Positions 47,623 to 56,543 of a DNA stretch of 64,000 bases are shown one piece after another. The translations under genes and the position numbers were made by a program. The stretch's first letter is position 1. Each line of letters begins with the position of its first letter. The stretch is from Moraxellaceae bacterium (GTDB lineage Bacteria > Pseudomonadota > Gammaproteobacteria > Pseudomonadales > Moraxellaceae): assembly GCA_004173455.1 (NCBI GenBank), contig SECL01000026.1:1-64000 (forward strand). The letters run 5' to 3'. A model generated the notes under the pieces. That model saw nothing but the letters and a program-made list of their open reading frames with translations, had not been told where the DNA came from and did no database searches.

Positions 47623-49245
47623 ATGCGTAACCCCAACCTGTTAACCCAGTTTAATTTACCGGTGTGGTTAACCCCTGATCATTTGTCAGGCATGCAGCGT
47701 GGTATTGAAAAAGAATCGCTACGTATGCAGGCCAATGGCTTTTTGTCGCAAACCGATCATCCAGCAGCGCTAGGTTCGGCATTGACCCATCCGCATATCA
47801 CCACCGATTATTCAGAAGCCTTAATTGAGCTGATTACCCCACCAGTCAGCCATCCGCAACAGGCATTGGATTTTTTGCGGGCGCTGCATGTAGTGGTGCA
47901 ACAAAACCTGCCGGACGGGGAAACTCTGTGGCCATTGTCCATGCCCTGTATGCTGGACAAGGATGAAAATAACATTCCGCTGGCCAGATATGGCGCTTCC
48001 AATCTGGGTCAGTTTAAAACCCTATACCGGCATGGCTTGGGTGTGCGTTATGGTCGCCGCATGCAAACTATTGCCGGGGTGCATTACAATGTCTCGTTTC
48101 CAGAACAGCTATTTGCTGCATGGCAGCAGCACAGTAGCACCGCCGCGGATTTACAGCAGCTCAGCCTACAGGATTATCGCAGTGAGCGTTATTTTGGCCT
48201 AATCCGTAATTTCCTGCGGCTGACACCACTGGTGGTCTACTTACTGGGCGCAAGTCCGTCGGTGTGTGCCTGCTTTTTGTCCGGCCGCCAGCATAATTTG
48301 CAACCTTTGGTCAGTGGCACCATGTATCTGCCAGAAGCCACAGCCTTGCGTATGGGACGACTGGGCTACCAGAACAGTGCCCAGCGTGGCCTAGGCATTC
48401 ACTACAACAACATGCAGGATTATATCCGTGGCATTGAACAGGCGATTCATACGCCTTATCAGCCCTTTAGTAACCTGGGTGTGGATGATGAACATGGGGC
48501 ACCACGGCAAATCAATGATCATGTGCTGCAAATTGAAAATGAATACTACAGCCCCATTCGTCCCAAACAAATTCCACAGTCGGGTGAAACCCCGGCACAG
48601 GCACTGACCAACCGTGGTGTGGCCTATATTGAACTGCGTGCGGTAGATATTAACCCCTATAGTGACATTGGCATTGACCTGACCAGCGCCTGCTTTTTGG
48701 AAGTAGTGGCCTTATATGCCTTGTTGCAGGATAGTCCCGCCATTGATGAGCGGGAGCAAGACTGCATTGACCACAACCTGATTAAAATTGTGGATCAAGG
48801 GCGGAATGTGAACCTGAGTTTAAATACACCAGACGCAGAATATTTGTTCAAGCCGTGGGCGCGCCAGCAGTTAGAGCATATGCAGGCGATTGCCTGCTTG
48901 ATGGATGCTGGCATGCAGCAGCCCATTTATCAGGATGCGCTACAGGTAATGGGCAAACGGCTTGAGCATGTGGAGCAGACCTTGTCGGCACAGGTGCTGA
49001 GCGATACCGTGGCTGCCGAAGGGTCATGGCGTTTTGGTCATACCTTGGCCAGCCGTTATGCGACTCAGCAACGCGAGCAATCATTGTCCGCAGCGCAACA
49101 AGCGTATTTTGGCCAGATTGCCGCGCAGTCGTGGCAAGCCCAGACGCAACTGGAGCAGCAGGATCAGGGTGATTTTAAAACTTACCTTGCATCCTATCGC
49201 CACCCTCATGCAGTATTGTCAGCATCCCCCAAGGAGCACGTTTAA
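47623..49245 (+). CDS. gshA: Glutamate-cysteine ligase
   Basis: First step of glutathione synthesis: joins glutamate and cysteine with ATP. The 540-residue protein is of the proteobacterial GshA type (GIEKESLRMQANG near the N-terminus; QIENEYYSPIRPKQ in the middle; YIELRAVDINPYSDIGI later). Length fits. It overlaps dsbB by one base (TAATG), so the two thiol-chemistry genes are coupled. Confidence 0.95.
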   Translation: MRNPNLLTQFNLPVWLTPDHLSGMQRGIEKESLRMQANGFLSQTDHPAALGSALTHPHITTDYSEALIELITPPVSHPQQALDFLRALHVVVQQNLPDGETLWPLSMPCMLDKDENNIPLARYGASNLGQFKTLYRHGLGVRYGRRMQTIAGVHYNVSFPEQLFAAWQQHSSTAADLQQLSLQDYRSERYFGLIRNFLRLTPLVVYLLGASPSVCACFLSGRQHNLQPLVSGTMYLPEATALRMGRLGYQNSAQRGLGIHYNNMQDYIRGIEQAIHTPYQPFSNLGVDDEHGAPRQINDHVLQIENEYYSPIRPKQIPQSGETPAQALTNRGVAYIELRAVDINPYSDIGIDLTSACFLEVVALYALLQDSPAIDEREQDCIDHNLIKIVDQGRNVNLSLNTPDAEYLFKPWARQQLEHMQAIACLMDAGMQQPIYQDALQVMGKRLEHVEQTLSAQVLSDTVAAEGSWRFGHTLASRYATQQREQSLSAAQQAYFGQIAAQSWQAQTQLEQQDQGDFKTYLASYRHPHAVLSASPKEHV

Positions 49246-49736
49246 TGAGGTTCACCTACCGTGTAGTGAGTCTGATCCTGTTTCTGGCCAGTGTGGCCGG
49301 AATGGCATTTGCACTGTATTTGCAATACTACCAAATGCTCGAACCTTGCCCCCTGTGTATTTTTCAGCGAGTGGGTCTCATGGGCATGGGCTTGTTTGCA
49401 CTGATTGCCTTGATTCACAATCCGGCCAAACTGTGGGTACGTCGTAGTTATGCGCTGTTGTCCACCTTATCGATAAGTTGGTCGTTTGCGGTGGCTGCAC
49501 GGCATGTCTGGCTCCAGCATTTGCCACCAGAAGACGTACCTGCCTGCGGGCCGGGACTGGATTACTGGCTGGATACTTTTCCTTTACGGGATGTGGTACA
49601 AAAAGTGCTGCATGGATCAGGCGAGTGTGCGGCGATTGACTGGACATTGCTGGGTCAATCGCTACCAGTGTGGGCGTTGCTGTTTTTCAGCGTGTTGCTG
49701 TTACTGAACCTGTGGCAACTGGTACGCCGCGAGTGA
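49245..49736 (+). CDS. dsbB: Disulfide bond formation protein B
   Basis: An inner-membrane quinone reductase that re-oxidises DsbA. The 163-residue protein has four hydrophobic helices, the first redox pair C35/C38 (CPLC), and the second pair C101 and C128 in the periplasmic loop, spaced as in E. coli. Coupled to gshA. Confidence 0.94.
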   Translation: MRFTYRVVSLILFLASVAGMAFALYLQYYQMLEPCPLCIFQRVGLMGMGLFALIALIHNPAKLWVRRSYALLSTLSISWSFAVAARHVWLQHLPPEDVPACGPGLDYWLDTFPLRDVVQKVLHGSGECAAIDWTLLGQSLPVWALLFFSVLLLLNLWQLVRRE

Positions 49737-49778
49737 GCAAGCGATGATTCGCTCAATTGACAATAAAAATTAAGGCAT

Positions 49779-49809
49779 AAAAAAGGACGTCATAGTGCGT
49801 CCTTTTTTA
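49779..49809. terminator. Bidirectional terminator after dsbB
   Basis: The stem AAAAAAGGACG with CGTCCTTTTTT is flanked by A- and T-runs, between dsbB and the convergent lipase-like gene. Confidence 0.85.
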
Positions 49810-49841
49810 TATTTTACTTTATGGTTCAATCGTCCGGCAAA

Positions 49842-51140
49842 TTAGTCCACGATGGTTTCAATGCGCTGGCCTGGATCACGCACCTGATTGGCATTGGGAT
49901 ACAGCCAGGCAATAATTTGTTCACGCACACGCGGATGATGCTGAATTTCAAAATGGTTTAAGCCATAAAATACCGCTTTATGGTCTTCAGGCACTTTAAG
50001 CCGGAACTGTGGATGTGGATGATCACCCAGCGCACTTTTTACACTGACCAAATAATCACCAATGGCTTCGAGTGTCTTGGAGCTTGAAGACTCACGTTCC
50101 AGCGTGCCAGCAATCAGGTAAGTATTCACGCTCGATGGCAACGGGGCAGGTTTGCGGCAATCATCCATCTGGCCGATCTTGGCATCCAGATGTTCCCAGT
50201 CATCATCACGCACACTGCCATGACGCAGGTCAATAATACCGGCACTGCGCATGTTGGCCAGTTGAGCCAGTACGCTGGCAAATGGCACTTTGCCAATTTT
50301 TTCCTGAAACATAAAGCCCAGACGTTCCAGTACGGCACCTTGATGCGGTGATCCGACACATACCAGGTTTTCAACGTAGTTAACCCAGTTGTAAGTACTT
50401 TGCTTACCATAAAACAGCGCGCTGCGTGACACCAGACCACCCATACTATGGCCAATCAGGTCAATCGCGGTGATACGCGGATTACGTTTGATCAGGTCTT
50501 CTAGCACATTGGAAAATGAACGGCCATTGGACGAAATACGGCGACCGGTATTGTAGTTAAGGTACAACACATTGGCCTGCTGCTGGTGATACAGGATATG
50601 CTCACCCAGTCCGCTGCTTTCACCGGGCGCCCAGCTCAAATGATTCATACACAAGCCATGCGCCAGAATAACCACTCGGCCTGAAAGCTCACCACGCTGT
50701 AACTGGCCATAGCGATCATACAAGACCGTGGGTAAGGCCAGCGGGTTGTGGCTTTGCAGCATATAATCGCCCAGCACCCCATTCACGGCATTGGCCACAA
50801 AATGCATCAGCGGAGTCAGTGGTTTTTCATGCAACACCGGAAAATAACGATTCAGGCCGCGCATACTGATGGCCAGACCTTTACCATATTGCTGCATGAT
50901 GCGTTGGCTAAGCGCATAGACCCGCTTGGTCAGGCCGTTATCCCAGATAAAGTTGGCTTGTCGGGTGGTTAAGGAAAAATATTGCAGGAAAATTTCACGG
51001 TGGATTTCCTGCACCACCTCGGCTACCCCACTGATACTGGACGTTGCCAGCTGTGACATACCTTCCAGAAAATCGGCTTGCGACGGAGGACTACGGTCAA
51101 ATTTGCAATAGTTTTCATGAAGTGGGGTTAAGCTGGGCAT
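49842..51140 (-). CDS. Alpha/beta-hydrolase, lipase-like (PGAP1/triacylglycerol-lipase type)
   Basis: A 432-residue hydrolase. The oxyanion strand is ILAHGLCMNHLSW near residue 158, the nucleophile elbow GHSMGG has Ser232, and His is near the C-terminus in GLNHFEIQHH. A 130-residue N-terminal helical extension without signal peptide precedes the core. Substrate unknown; the family includes intracellular lipases and polyester-degrading enzymes. GGAGGA lies nine bases upstream of the ATG. Confidence 0.8.
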   Translation of the reverse strand: MPSLTPLHENYCKFDRSPPSQADFLEGMSQLATSSISGVAEVVQEIHREIFLQYFSLTTRQANFIWDNGLTKRVYALSQRIMQQYGKGLAISMRGLNRYFPVLHEKPLTPLMHFVANAVNGVLGDYMLQSHNPLALPTVLYDRYGQLQRGELSGRVVILAHGLCMNHLSWAPGESSGLGEHILYHQQQANVLYLNYNTGRRISSNGRSFSNVLEDLIKRNPRITAIDLIGHSMGGLVSRSALFYGKQSTYNWVNYVENLVCVGSPHQGAVLERLGFMFQEKIGKVPFASVLAQLANMRSAGIIDLRHGSVRDDDWEHLDAKIGQMDDCRKPAPLPSSVNTYLIAGTLERESSSSKTLEAIGDYLVSVKSALGDHPHPQFRLKVPEDHKAVFYGLNHFEIQHHPRVREQIIAWLYPNANQVRDPGQRIETIVD

Positions 51141-51599
51141 GATACGGCGTCCTCCGTTGATGTGCCAAATCGACTGTATTGCGTGTGATCTAGCAATGGG
51201 TCACACAATCAGTGATACAGCTATTACAAGCTGTTACATAATGTTTACTCTTGATTACCTAAGCTGTCAATACCGACTTTAGTTCAATAATTGGCCAAAT
51301 TGCTCAAATATGCTGATTGTTCATCTATTTTGATCAGTTAACGCTTTTTTGAGGCAAACTGTCTACTGGTAGTTATATTTTAAACGCAAGGTTGAAATAT
51401 AGCCCTGCTGCGTAAAAAAATGTGTGTAAAGCAAAGGACTTAGTCTTAAAAAGGTAATTTTGTGACATCCTCAAAAACCATTTAAGGGCGGATGCGATGT
51501 TGTAAGATGCGTTACAAGGTATGGATCAGACTTGCACAGAACTTTAACACGCGTACAATTTAGAGCCGTTTTTGTGTCATTGCCAGATAGGCTATTTTT
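51141..51599. other. 459-bp divergent intergenic region with inverted repeats
   Basis: Between the lipase-like gene (minus) and yqiA (plus). It holds nested repeats CTGTAT/ATACAG (51174-51179, 51215-51220) around GTGTGA/TCACAC (51183-51188, 51201-51206), and TTGTAA-N6-TTACAA at 51500-51517. No gene is supported. Confidence 0.5.
51532..51559 (+). promoter_or_regulatory. Sigma-70-type promoter of yqiA
   Basis: TTGCAC (51532-51537), 16-bp spacer and TACAAT (51554-51559), 40 bases before the start codon. Confidence 0.55.
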
Positions 51600-52181
51600 A
51601 TGCAGCTCATTTATATTCATGGACTCAATAGCAATTCAGCATCAGCCAAAGGCCAAATGCTGGAGGACTGGTGCAGTATTCACCGCCCAGACATCCGGGT
51701 AGTTCGGCCAGACCTCAACTTGCCGCCTGAACAGGTGATGCAGTTGCTGGGCGATCTGATTGCACAGGATTCCCATACTGGCGTGGTGGGCAGTAGTTTA
51801 GGGGGTTTTTATGCGACAGCGTGCGTCGCAAAGCATGGGGTGCGGGCTGTTCTTGTCAATCCGTCTGTGCGACCATTTGAACGGTTCAAACGGTTTTTTG
51901 CGCAAGGTGAAACTGAGTATTTAACTGAAACCGGCTGGCGGGTCACGCCGGATCAACTGGATGATTTGCGCTTGCTGTTCCAGCCTGTGCCGCCAAAGCC
52001 TGACCGGATACTGGTCTTGCTCAAGCAAGGGGATGAAGTGCTGGATTACCGTGAGGCAGAAGGCTATTTTAGTCAGGATACAGCACAAAGTGCGCTGATT
52101 GTTGAACCGGGTGGCGATCATTTTATGCATGATATGGACAGCAAGATTCCGCTGATCATTAATTTTTTGTTTGATCGTTAA
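51600..52181 (+). CDS. yqiA: YqiA-type esterase
   Basis: A 193-residue small alpha/beta hydrolase (UPF0227/YqiA). It starts LIYIHGLNSNSASAKG, has the nucleophile in VVGSSLGGFYA (Ser66) and the His in PGGDHFMHD. Hydrolyses acyl esters in vitro in E. coli. Its position upstream of parE is the conserved gammaproteobacterial arrangement. Confidence 0.9.
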   Translation: MQLIYIHGLNSNSASAKGQMLEDWCSIHRPDIRVVRPDLNLPPEQVMQLLGDLIAQDSHTGVVGSSLGGFYATACVAKHGVRAVLVNPSVRPFERFKRFFAQGETEYLTETGWRVTPDQLDDLRLLFQPVPPKPDRILVLLKQGDEVLDYREAEGYFSQDTAQSALIVEPGGDHFMHDMDSKIPLIINFLFDR

Positions 52182-52212
52182 TGTTTTGACCCATTTTCAG
52201 GCCGTACACTGC

Positions 52213-52845
52213 ATGCAAAGCGCAAAGTATCAACTGGCTATTTTTGATTTTGATGGCACGCTGGCCAACTCATTTCCTTTTTTTGCCAGTGTTTTTAATG
52301 AACTGGCCGAGCGATACCGTTTTAAAAAAATCCAGCTGCATGAAATTGAAACCTTGCGGCATGCCACCCCGCGCCAGATTATGCAGCATGTGGACATGGC
52401 CACGTGGAAGCTGCCGCTAGTATCACGGGGATTTATCCGGCGCATGCGGCGGCAGGCACATCAGATTGAGCTGTTTGAACACATTAGTGACAGCTTAAAG
52501 TTTCTGGCCAATTCGGGTGTGCAACTGGCGATTGTCTCGTCCAATTCGCGCGAAAACGTGGCGGCTATTTTAGGCGCTGAGCTATTTGCGCTGTTTGGGC
52601 AGGTGTATTGCGGTATGTCAATTTTTGGCAAGACCGCGCATCTCAAGAAGATTTTAAAGAAAACTGGCATTGCGCCACAACATGCCATTTATATTGGCGA
52701 TCAGGAAACCGATGCCGAGGCCGCTGCACAGGCCAATATGGCCTTTGGGGCGGTGAGCTGGGGCTATGGCAGTCTGCAAGCCCTGCGCCAGCATGAGCGT
52801 GTGCTGGAGTTTGTGACTGGCCATGATTTGCGCCAGCTGGCTTAA
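52213..52845 (+). CDS. HAD-superfamily phosphatase
   Basis: A 210-residue HAD hydrolase with nucleophile D12 in FDFDGTLA, motif II Ser in IVSSNSRENV, and motif III/IV in YIGDQETDAEAA. A helical cap lies between. Resembles phosphoglycolate-phosphatase-like enzymes, but the substrate is not certain. The ATG at 52213 was chosen because it begins just before the first strand. Confidence 0.85.
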   Translation: MQSAKYQLAIFDFDGTLANSFPFFASVFNELAERYRFKKIQLHEIETLRHATPRQIMQHVDMATWKLPLVSRGFIRRMRRQAHQIELFEHISDSLKFLANSGVQLAIVSSNSRENVAAILGAELFALFGQVYCGMSIFGKTAHLKKILKKTGIAPQHAIYIGDQETDAEAAAQANMAFGAVSWGYGSLQALRQHERVLEFVTGHDLRQLA

Positions 52846-52990
52846 GCGACTGATTGCGGCTGTTATGCAGATCGCACTCATGTTGAGGTTAATCTTGAGG
52901 TAGGCTGATGTTCACTAGCAGCGCCAGCATAGATTTATCTTGTTTTACCACTATTATTTATCAACGACTTTGCAATGGGAATCCAATCAC

Positions 52991-54889
52991 GTGAGTCAAT
53001 ATACTGCTCAGTCGCTAGAGGTATTGTCCGGCCTCGATCCGGTGCGTCGTCGCCCCGGCATGTACACCGACACCTCACGCCCCAACCATCTGGCGCAGGA
53101 AGTCATCGACAATGCGGTGGATGAGGCGCTGGCCGGTCATGCCGATGAAGTCACGGTAGTGGTGTACAAGGATGGTTCGCTCTCGGTACAGGATAATGGC
53201 CGTGGTATGCCAGTGGACATTCATCCGGAATATGGCCAAAGCGGCATTGAGATCATTTTGACCCGGTTGCATGCGGGCGGCAAATTTTCTACCGACAATT
53301 ACCAGTTTTCCGGGGGGTTGCACGGGGTTGGAATCTCGGTGGTCAACGCGTTGTCAAATCGGGTAGAAGTCCGTGTGCAACGTCAGGGCAACTTGTACAG
53401 CATGAACTTTGCGCATGGTGAGCCGATTGATGCCTTGAGCGTTCAGGAAAAAGCGGTGCCCAAGCGTCAGTCCGGCACGCTGGTGCGTTTCTGGCCGGAA
53501 GCCAAATATTTTGATAGCCCCAAATTTTCGCTGCGGGCGCTCAAGCATGCCCTAAAAGCCAAGGCCGTTTTATCAGCCGGATTAAAGGTCAGCTTTCATG
53601 ATGAAGACAGCGGCGAAACGCTGGTCTGGCAATTTGAAAATGGCTTGCTGGATTATCTTAAGGATGAGCTGGACGGCCGCGACATTGTTCCGGTTGAACC
53701 GTTTGTTGCTGTTGCCAGTGTCGAGCGGGCGCATTGCGAGTTTGCCATTTGCTGGAACGCTGAGGGCGGCGGCTCTTTACAAAATAGTGTTCAGGAAAGT
53801 TACGTTAACCTGATTCCCACGGCGCAGGGTGGCACGCATGTCAATGGCTTGCGTTCCGGGATCACTGATGCCTTACGTGAGTTTTGTGAGCTACGCAACC
53901 TGTTGCCGCGCAATTTAAAGCTGGCCGCCGATGATGTATGGGATGGGGTTAATTTTATCCTGTCACTCAAATTACAGGAACCGCAGTTTTCTGGTCAAAC
54001 CAAGGAGCGTCTGTCTAGCCGTGATGCGGCCGGTATTGTGCAAAACATCGTTAAGGATGCTTTTTCGCTGTGGTTAAACCAAAATCCTGAGGTGGCCACC
54101 CAACTGGCCGAACTGGCGATTGAGCGGGCAGGTCGTCGCTTAAAAGCCGCCAAAAAAGTGGAACGCAAAAAGATTGCTTCGGGGCCTGCACTTCCCGGCA
54201 AGCTGGCGGATTGCTCTGGGGCAACCCGTGAAGACACTGAACTGTTTCTGGTGGAAGGCGATTCGGCTGGCGGCAGTGCCAAGCAAGCGCGTAACCGTAT
54301 TTTTCAGGCGATCATGCCGCTACGGGGCAAGATTTTAAATACCTGGGAAGTCTCGTCTGATGAGGTGCTCGCCTCAGAAGAAGTGCATAATATTGCGATT
54401 GCGATAGGTGTTGATCCGGGCAGTGATGATTTGTCCGAATTGCGCTATGGCAAGATTTGCATTCTGGCCGATGCCGATTCGGATGGCTTGCACATTGCTA
54501 CGCTGCTGTGTGCCTTGTTTGTGCGGCATTTTCCAACATTAGTAGAAGAAGGCCATTTGTTTGTGGCCATGCCGCCGCTATACCGGATTGATGCGGGCAA
54601 GGAAGTGCATTATGCGCTGGACGATGCAGAGCTTGAGCAGACCCTCAAAAAAATCAAAAGCCGCGGTACACCACAAATTACCCGTTTTAAGGGATTGGGT
54701 GAAATGAATCCACTGCAATTGCGCGAAACCACTATGGATCCAAACACACGCCGGCTGGTGCAACTGGATCTGGATGACAGCCATTACACCGCGGGTCTGC
54801 TGGACAAGTTGCTGGCCAAGAAGCGTTCGGCAGATCGCAAGGTCTGGCTGGAAGAAAAAGGCAATCTGGCCGATGTCGCCGCCTTATAA
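52991..54889 (+). CDS. parE: DNA topoisomerase IV subunit B
   Basis: The ATPase subunit of topoisomerase IV, which unlinks daughter chromosomes. The 632-residue protein has GHKL motifs (VIDNAVDEALAG, DNGRGMPV, GGLHGVG), a transducer, and a TOPRIM domain (EGDSAGGSAKQARNR, ADADSDGLHI). A GTG start at 52991 (SQYTAQSLEVLSGL follows) fits the Acinetobacter N-terminus and has GGGA ten bases upstream; a longer frame from 52940 is unlikely. Confidence 0.96.
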   Translation: MSQYTAQSLEVLSGLDPVRRRPGMYTDTSRPNHLAQEVIDNAVDEALAGHADEVTVVVYKDGSLSVQDNGRGMPVDIHPEYGQSGIEIILTRLHAGGKFSTDNYQFSGGLHGVGISVVNALSNRVEVRVQRQGNLYSMNFAHGEPIDALSVQEKAVPKRQSGTLVRFWPEAKYFDSPKFSLRALKHALKAKAVLSAGLKVSFHDEDSGETLVWQFENGLLDYLKDELDGRDIVPVEPFVAVASVERAHCEFAICWNAEGGGSLQNSVQESYVNLIPTAQGGTHVNGLRSGITDALREFCELRNLLPRNLKLAADDVWDGVNFILSLKLQEPQFSGQTKERLSSRDAAGIVQNIVKDAFSLWLNQNPEVATQLAELAIERAGRRLKAAKKVERKKIASGPALPGKLADCSGATREDTELFLVEGDSAGGSAKQARNRIFQAIMPLRGKILNTWEVSSDEVLASEEVHNIAIAIGVDPGSDDLSELRYGKICILADADSDGLHIATLLCALFVRHFPTLVEEGHLFVAMPPLYRIDAGKEVHYALDDAELEQTLKKIKSRGTPQITRFKGLGEMNPLQLRETTMDPNTRRLVQLDLDDSHYTAGLLDKLLAKKRSADRKVWLEEKGNLADVAAL

Positions 54890-55371
54890 GTCGCTGTAGG
54901 CAGTCGTTTTGCTGAAATAAAGATTCAAAACCAGCAAAACGGCTTTCTAGCCAAGCAAGTGAATTAAGTGGTTGATTGTTTGGCTGATCCGCGCGGCTTT
55001 AATGGCGTAGAAATTTTTGCCTGATTTGGGCATTCATTCTTAATTTTTCCTTAGTTTATGCCGAATAATTCAGGCTTTTTATAAAGCTGTGCTTAATATT
55101 GATTAATTTGTTTCAAATGGTGAAATTCACCTAAATCGCGCTGGTGCCGTTAGTTTTCCATGCTATCTTCAAAGTGTTCTCGGATTAAAACGAACAAGGG
55201 TCTTGGTCAGTGTTTGCCTTTTATCTGGGCTGTTATATTGGGCATTGTGCAGTCCTCAACGACTATCGGTGCATGATCAGCCTAGTAAGTTGCAGTCGGG
55301 TATAGGGCAGGCCGAACCAAAAGTTAGCGACTGTTTGACAGGCGTATAATGCAAGTGAGGAACCTTAGATT
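54890..55371. other. 482-bp intergenic region between parE and the HPF gene
   Basis: It begins with a 10-bp-arm hairpin, CGTTTTGCTG (54905-54914) with CAGCAAAACG (54932-54941), which may end the parE transcript although no long T-run follows. A perfect -10 (TATAAT at 55345-55350) precedes the next gene. No open frame is supported; an RNA gene cannot be excluded. Confidence 0.5.
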
Positions 55372-55734
55372 ATGAATATTGAAGTTCGTACAGATAACCA
55401 TATTGAAGGCACGGCACGCATGATCGATTACGTGCGTGAGCAGCTTAAAAGCGAATTTAGCCGCTATAGTGAAAAAGTCACCAACATTGAAGTGCATTTT
55501 AGCGATGAAAATGCTGATAAAGGTGGCGATCAGGACAAACGCTGTGCGATTGAAGCACGTGTTGCCGGTTTAAAACCCATGGCTGTGACCAATAAAGCGC
55601 CGAGTGTTGATTTGGCGCTGGATGGTGCGATTGAAAAACTGCATCACATGTTTGAGCATACCTTAAGCAAGCTCACTGACCATCGACACGAAACCCGGCC
55701 AAACTGGGAAGAACTGGTGCCCGAGGAAGAATAA
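55372..55734 (+). CDS. HPF/RaiA-family ribosome-associated protein
   Basis: A 120-residue protein with the beta-alpha-beta-beta-beta-alpha pattern of the S30AE family: NIEVRTDNHIEGTARMIDYV, then VTNIEVHFSDEN and CAIEARVAGLKPMAV, then ALDGAIEKLHHMFEHTLSKL. Such proteins sit in the ribosomal A/P sites and cause hibernation in stationary phase. The acidic C-terminal tail ends in EEE. GAGGA is 10 bases upstream of the ATG. Confidence 0.82.
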   Translation: MNIEVRTDNHIEGTARMIDYVREQLKSEFSRYSEKVTNIEVHFSDENADKGGDQDKRCAIEARVAGLKPMAVTNKAPSVDLALDGAIEKLHHMFEHTLSKLTDHRHETRPNWEELVPEEE

Positions 55735-55737
55735 TTT

Positions 55738-55772
55738 TCAAAAAAGCCCGTCAAATCATGTCGGGCTTTTTT
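55738..55772 (+). terminator. Terminator after the HPF gene
   Basis: The stem AAAAAAGCCCG with CGGGCTTTTTT and T-run. Confidence 0.88.
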
Positions 55773-55827
55773 GTCAGAGCCGCCAGAGCCTGTTAAGCTG
55801 TCGTTATAATATCTGGATTGAGAAATT

Positions 55828-56370
55828 ATGTTAAATCCCCAGCAAAACGCATTATTACAAGCCATTGACGAGCTGGATGTGGCTCAGGTGCAGCAGTTAT
55901 TGCAGCAGGTTGATCCCAATTTTATTGATGAAGAAGCTGGCCCGCCGGTGTCCAAACTGTGTGACCAGTTGTTCCGTTGGTGGGAAAATATTTGCGAGGC
56001 ACATGAGGCCAATCAGCCGCTCAGCGAAGCAGAAAAAACAGATCAGTTGCAACCGTATATCGATATTTTGCAGGCCTTGATTAAAGCGAATGCCAACCTA
56101 CATTTGTGGGACAGTGAAGAACTGTATGGCCCGCTATGGGATGCTGCTAGTGCTGCCTGCGAACCTGTGGTTAAAATTCTGCTGGCGCATGAAGTTGATC
56201 CCAATACCCGCGATGATGAAGGCATGACCATTTTGTCTTCCATTAGCGACCTGTTCTTTGATTGTGATTTTGACCAGATTGACTGGGCTGAGGCACTGCC
56301 GGAAGAACGCGCAACCTTAGAATTACTGCGCCAGCATGGTGCCAAAATGAGCAAGGAATTGGCCAGCTAA
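55828..56370 (+). CDS. Ankyrin-repeat-like protein
   Basis: A 180-residue acidic protein with ankyrin-type helices: LLQAIDELDVAQVQQLLQQ-DPN near the start, ILQALIKANANLHLWD, and DAASAACEPVVKILLAHEVDPNTRDDEGMTIL in the middle. No signal peptide, so cytoplasmic; likely a protein-binding module. Partner unknown. Own terminator on each side. Confidence 0.75.
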   Translation: MLNPQQNALLQAIDELDVAQVQQLLQQVDPNFIDEEAGPPVSKLCDQLFRWWENICEAHEANQPLSEAEKTDQLQPYIDILQALIKANANLHLWDSEELYGPLWDAASAACEPVVKILLAHEVDPNTRDDEGMTILSSISDLFFDCDFDQIDWAEALPEERATLELLRQHGAKMSKELAS

Positions 56371-56387
56371 ATGGGCTGGATCTATCA

Positions 56388-56426
56388 GGCCGATTGCCCT
56401 TATGACAGGGGTTACGGCCTTTTTTA
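56388..56426 (+). terminator. Terminator after the ankyrin gene
   Basis: AGGCCG with CGGCCT closes a longer imperfect stem including CCC/GGG, followed by six T. Confidence 0.75.
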
Positions 56427-56543
56427 GATTAAGGGTTTCCAATCAGGTGCTGTTGGGTTAAGGCCTGATGCATTGTTTTTGTTATATAAGTATTTATTTT
56501 TTAAATTTTTTAATCCTCAAAAATGTGATTGCTCAGTAAAATT

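Noticed and set aside
49756-49775. Third copy of the GACAATA palindrome
   Set aside because: Only the left half (TTGACAATA) is present; the right half does not match.
51183-51206. CRP site (TGTGA/TCACA)
   Set aside because: The half-sites are 12 bp apart, not the 6 bp needed for a CRP box.
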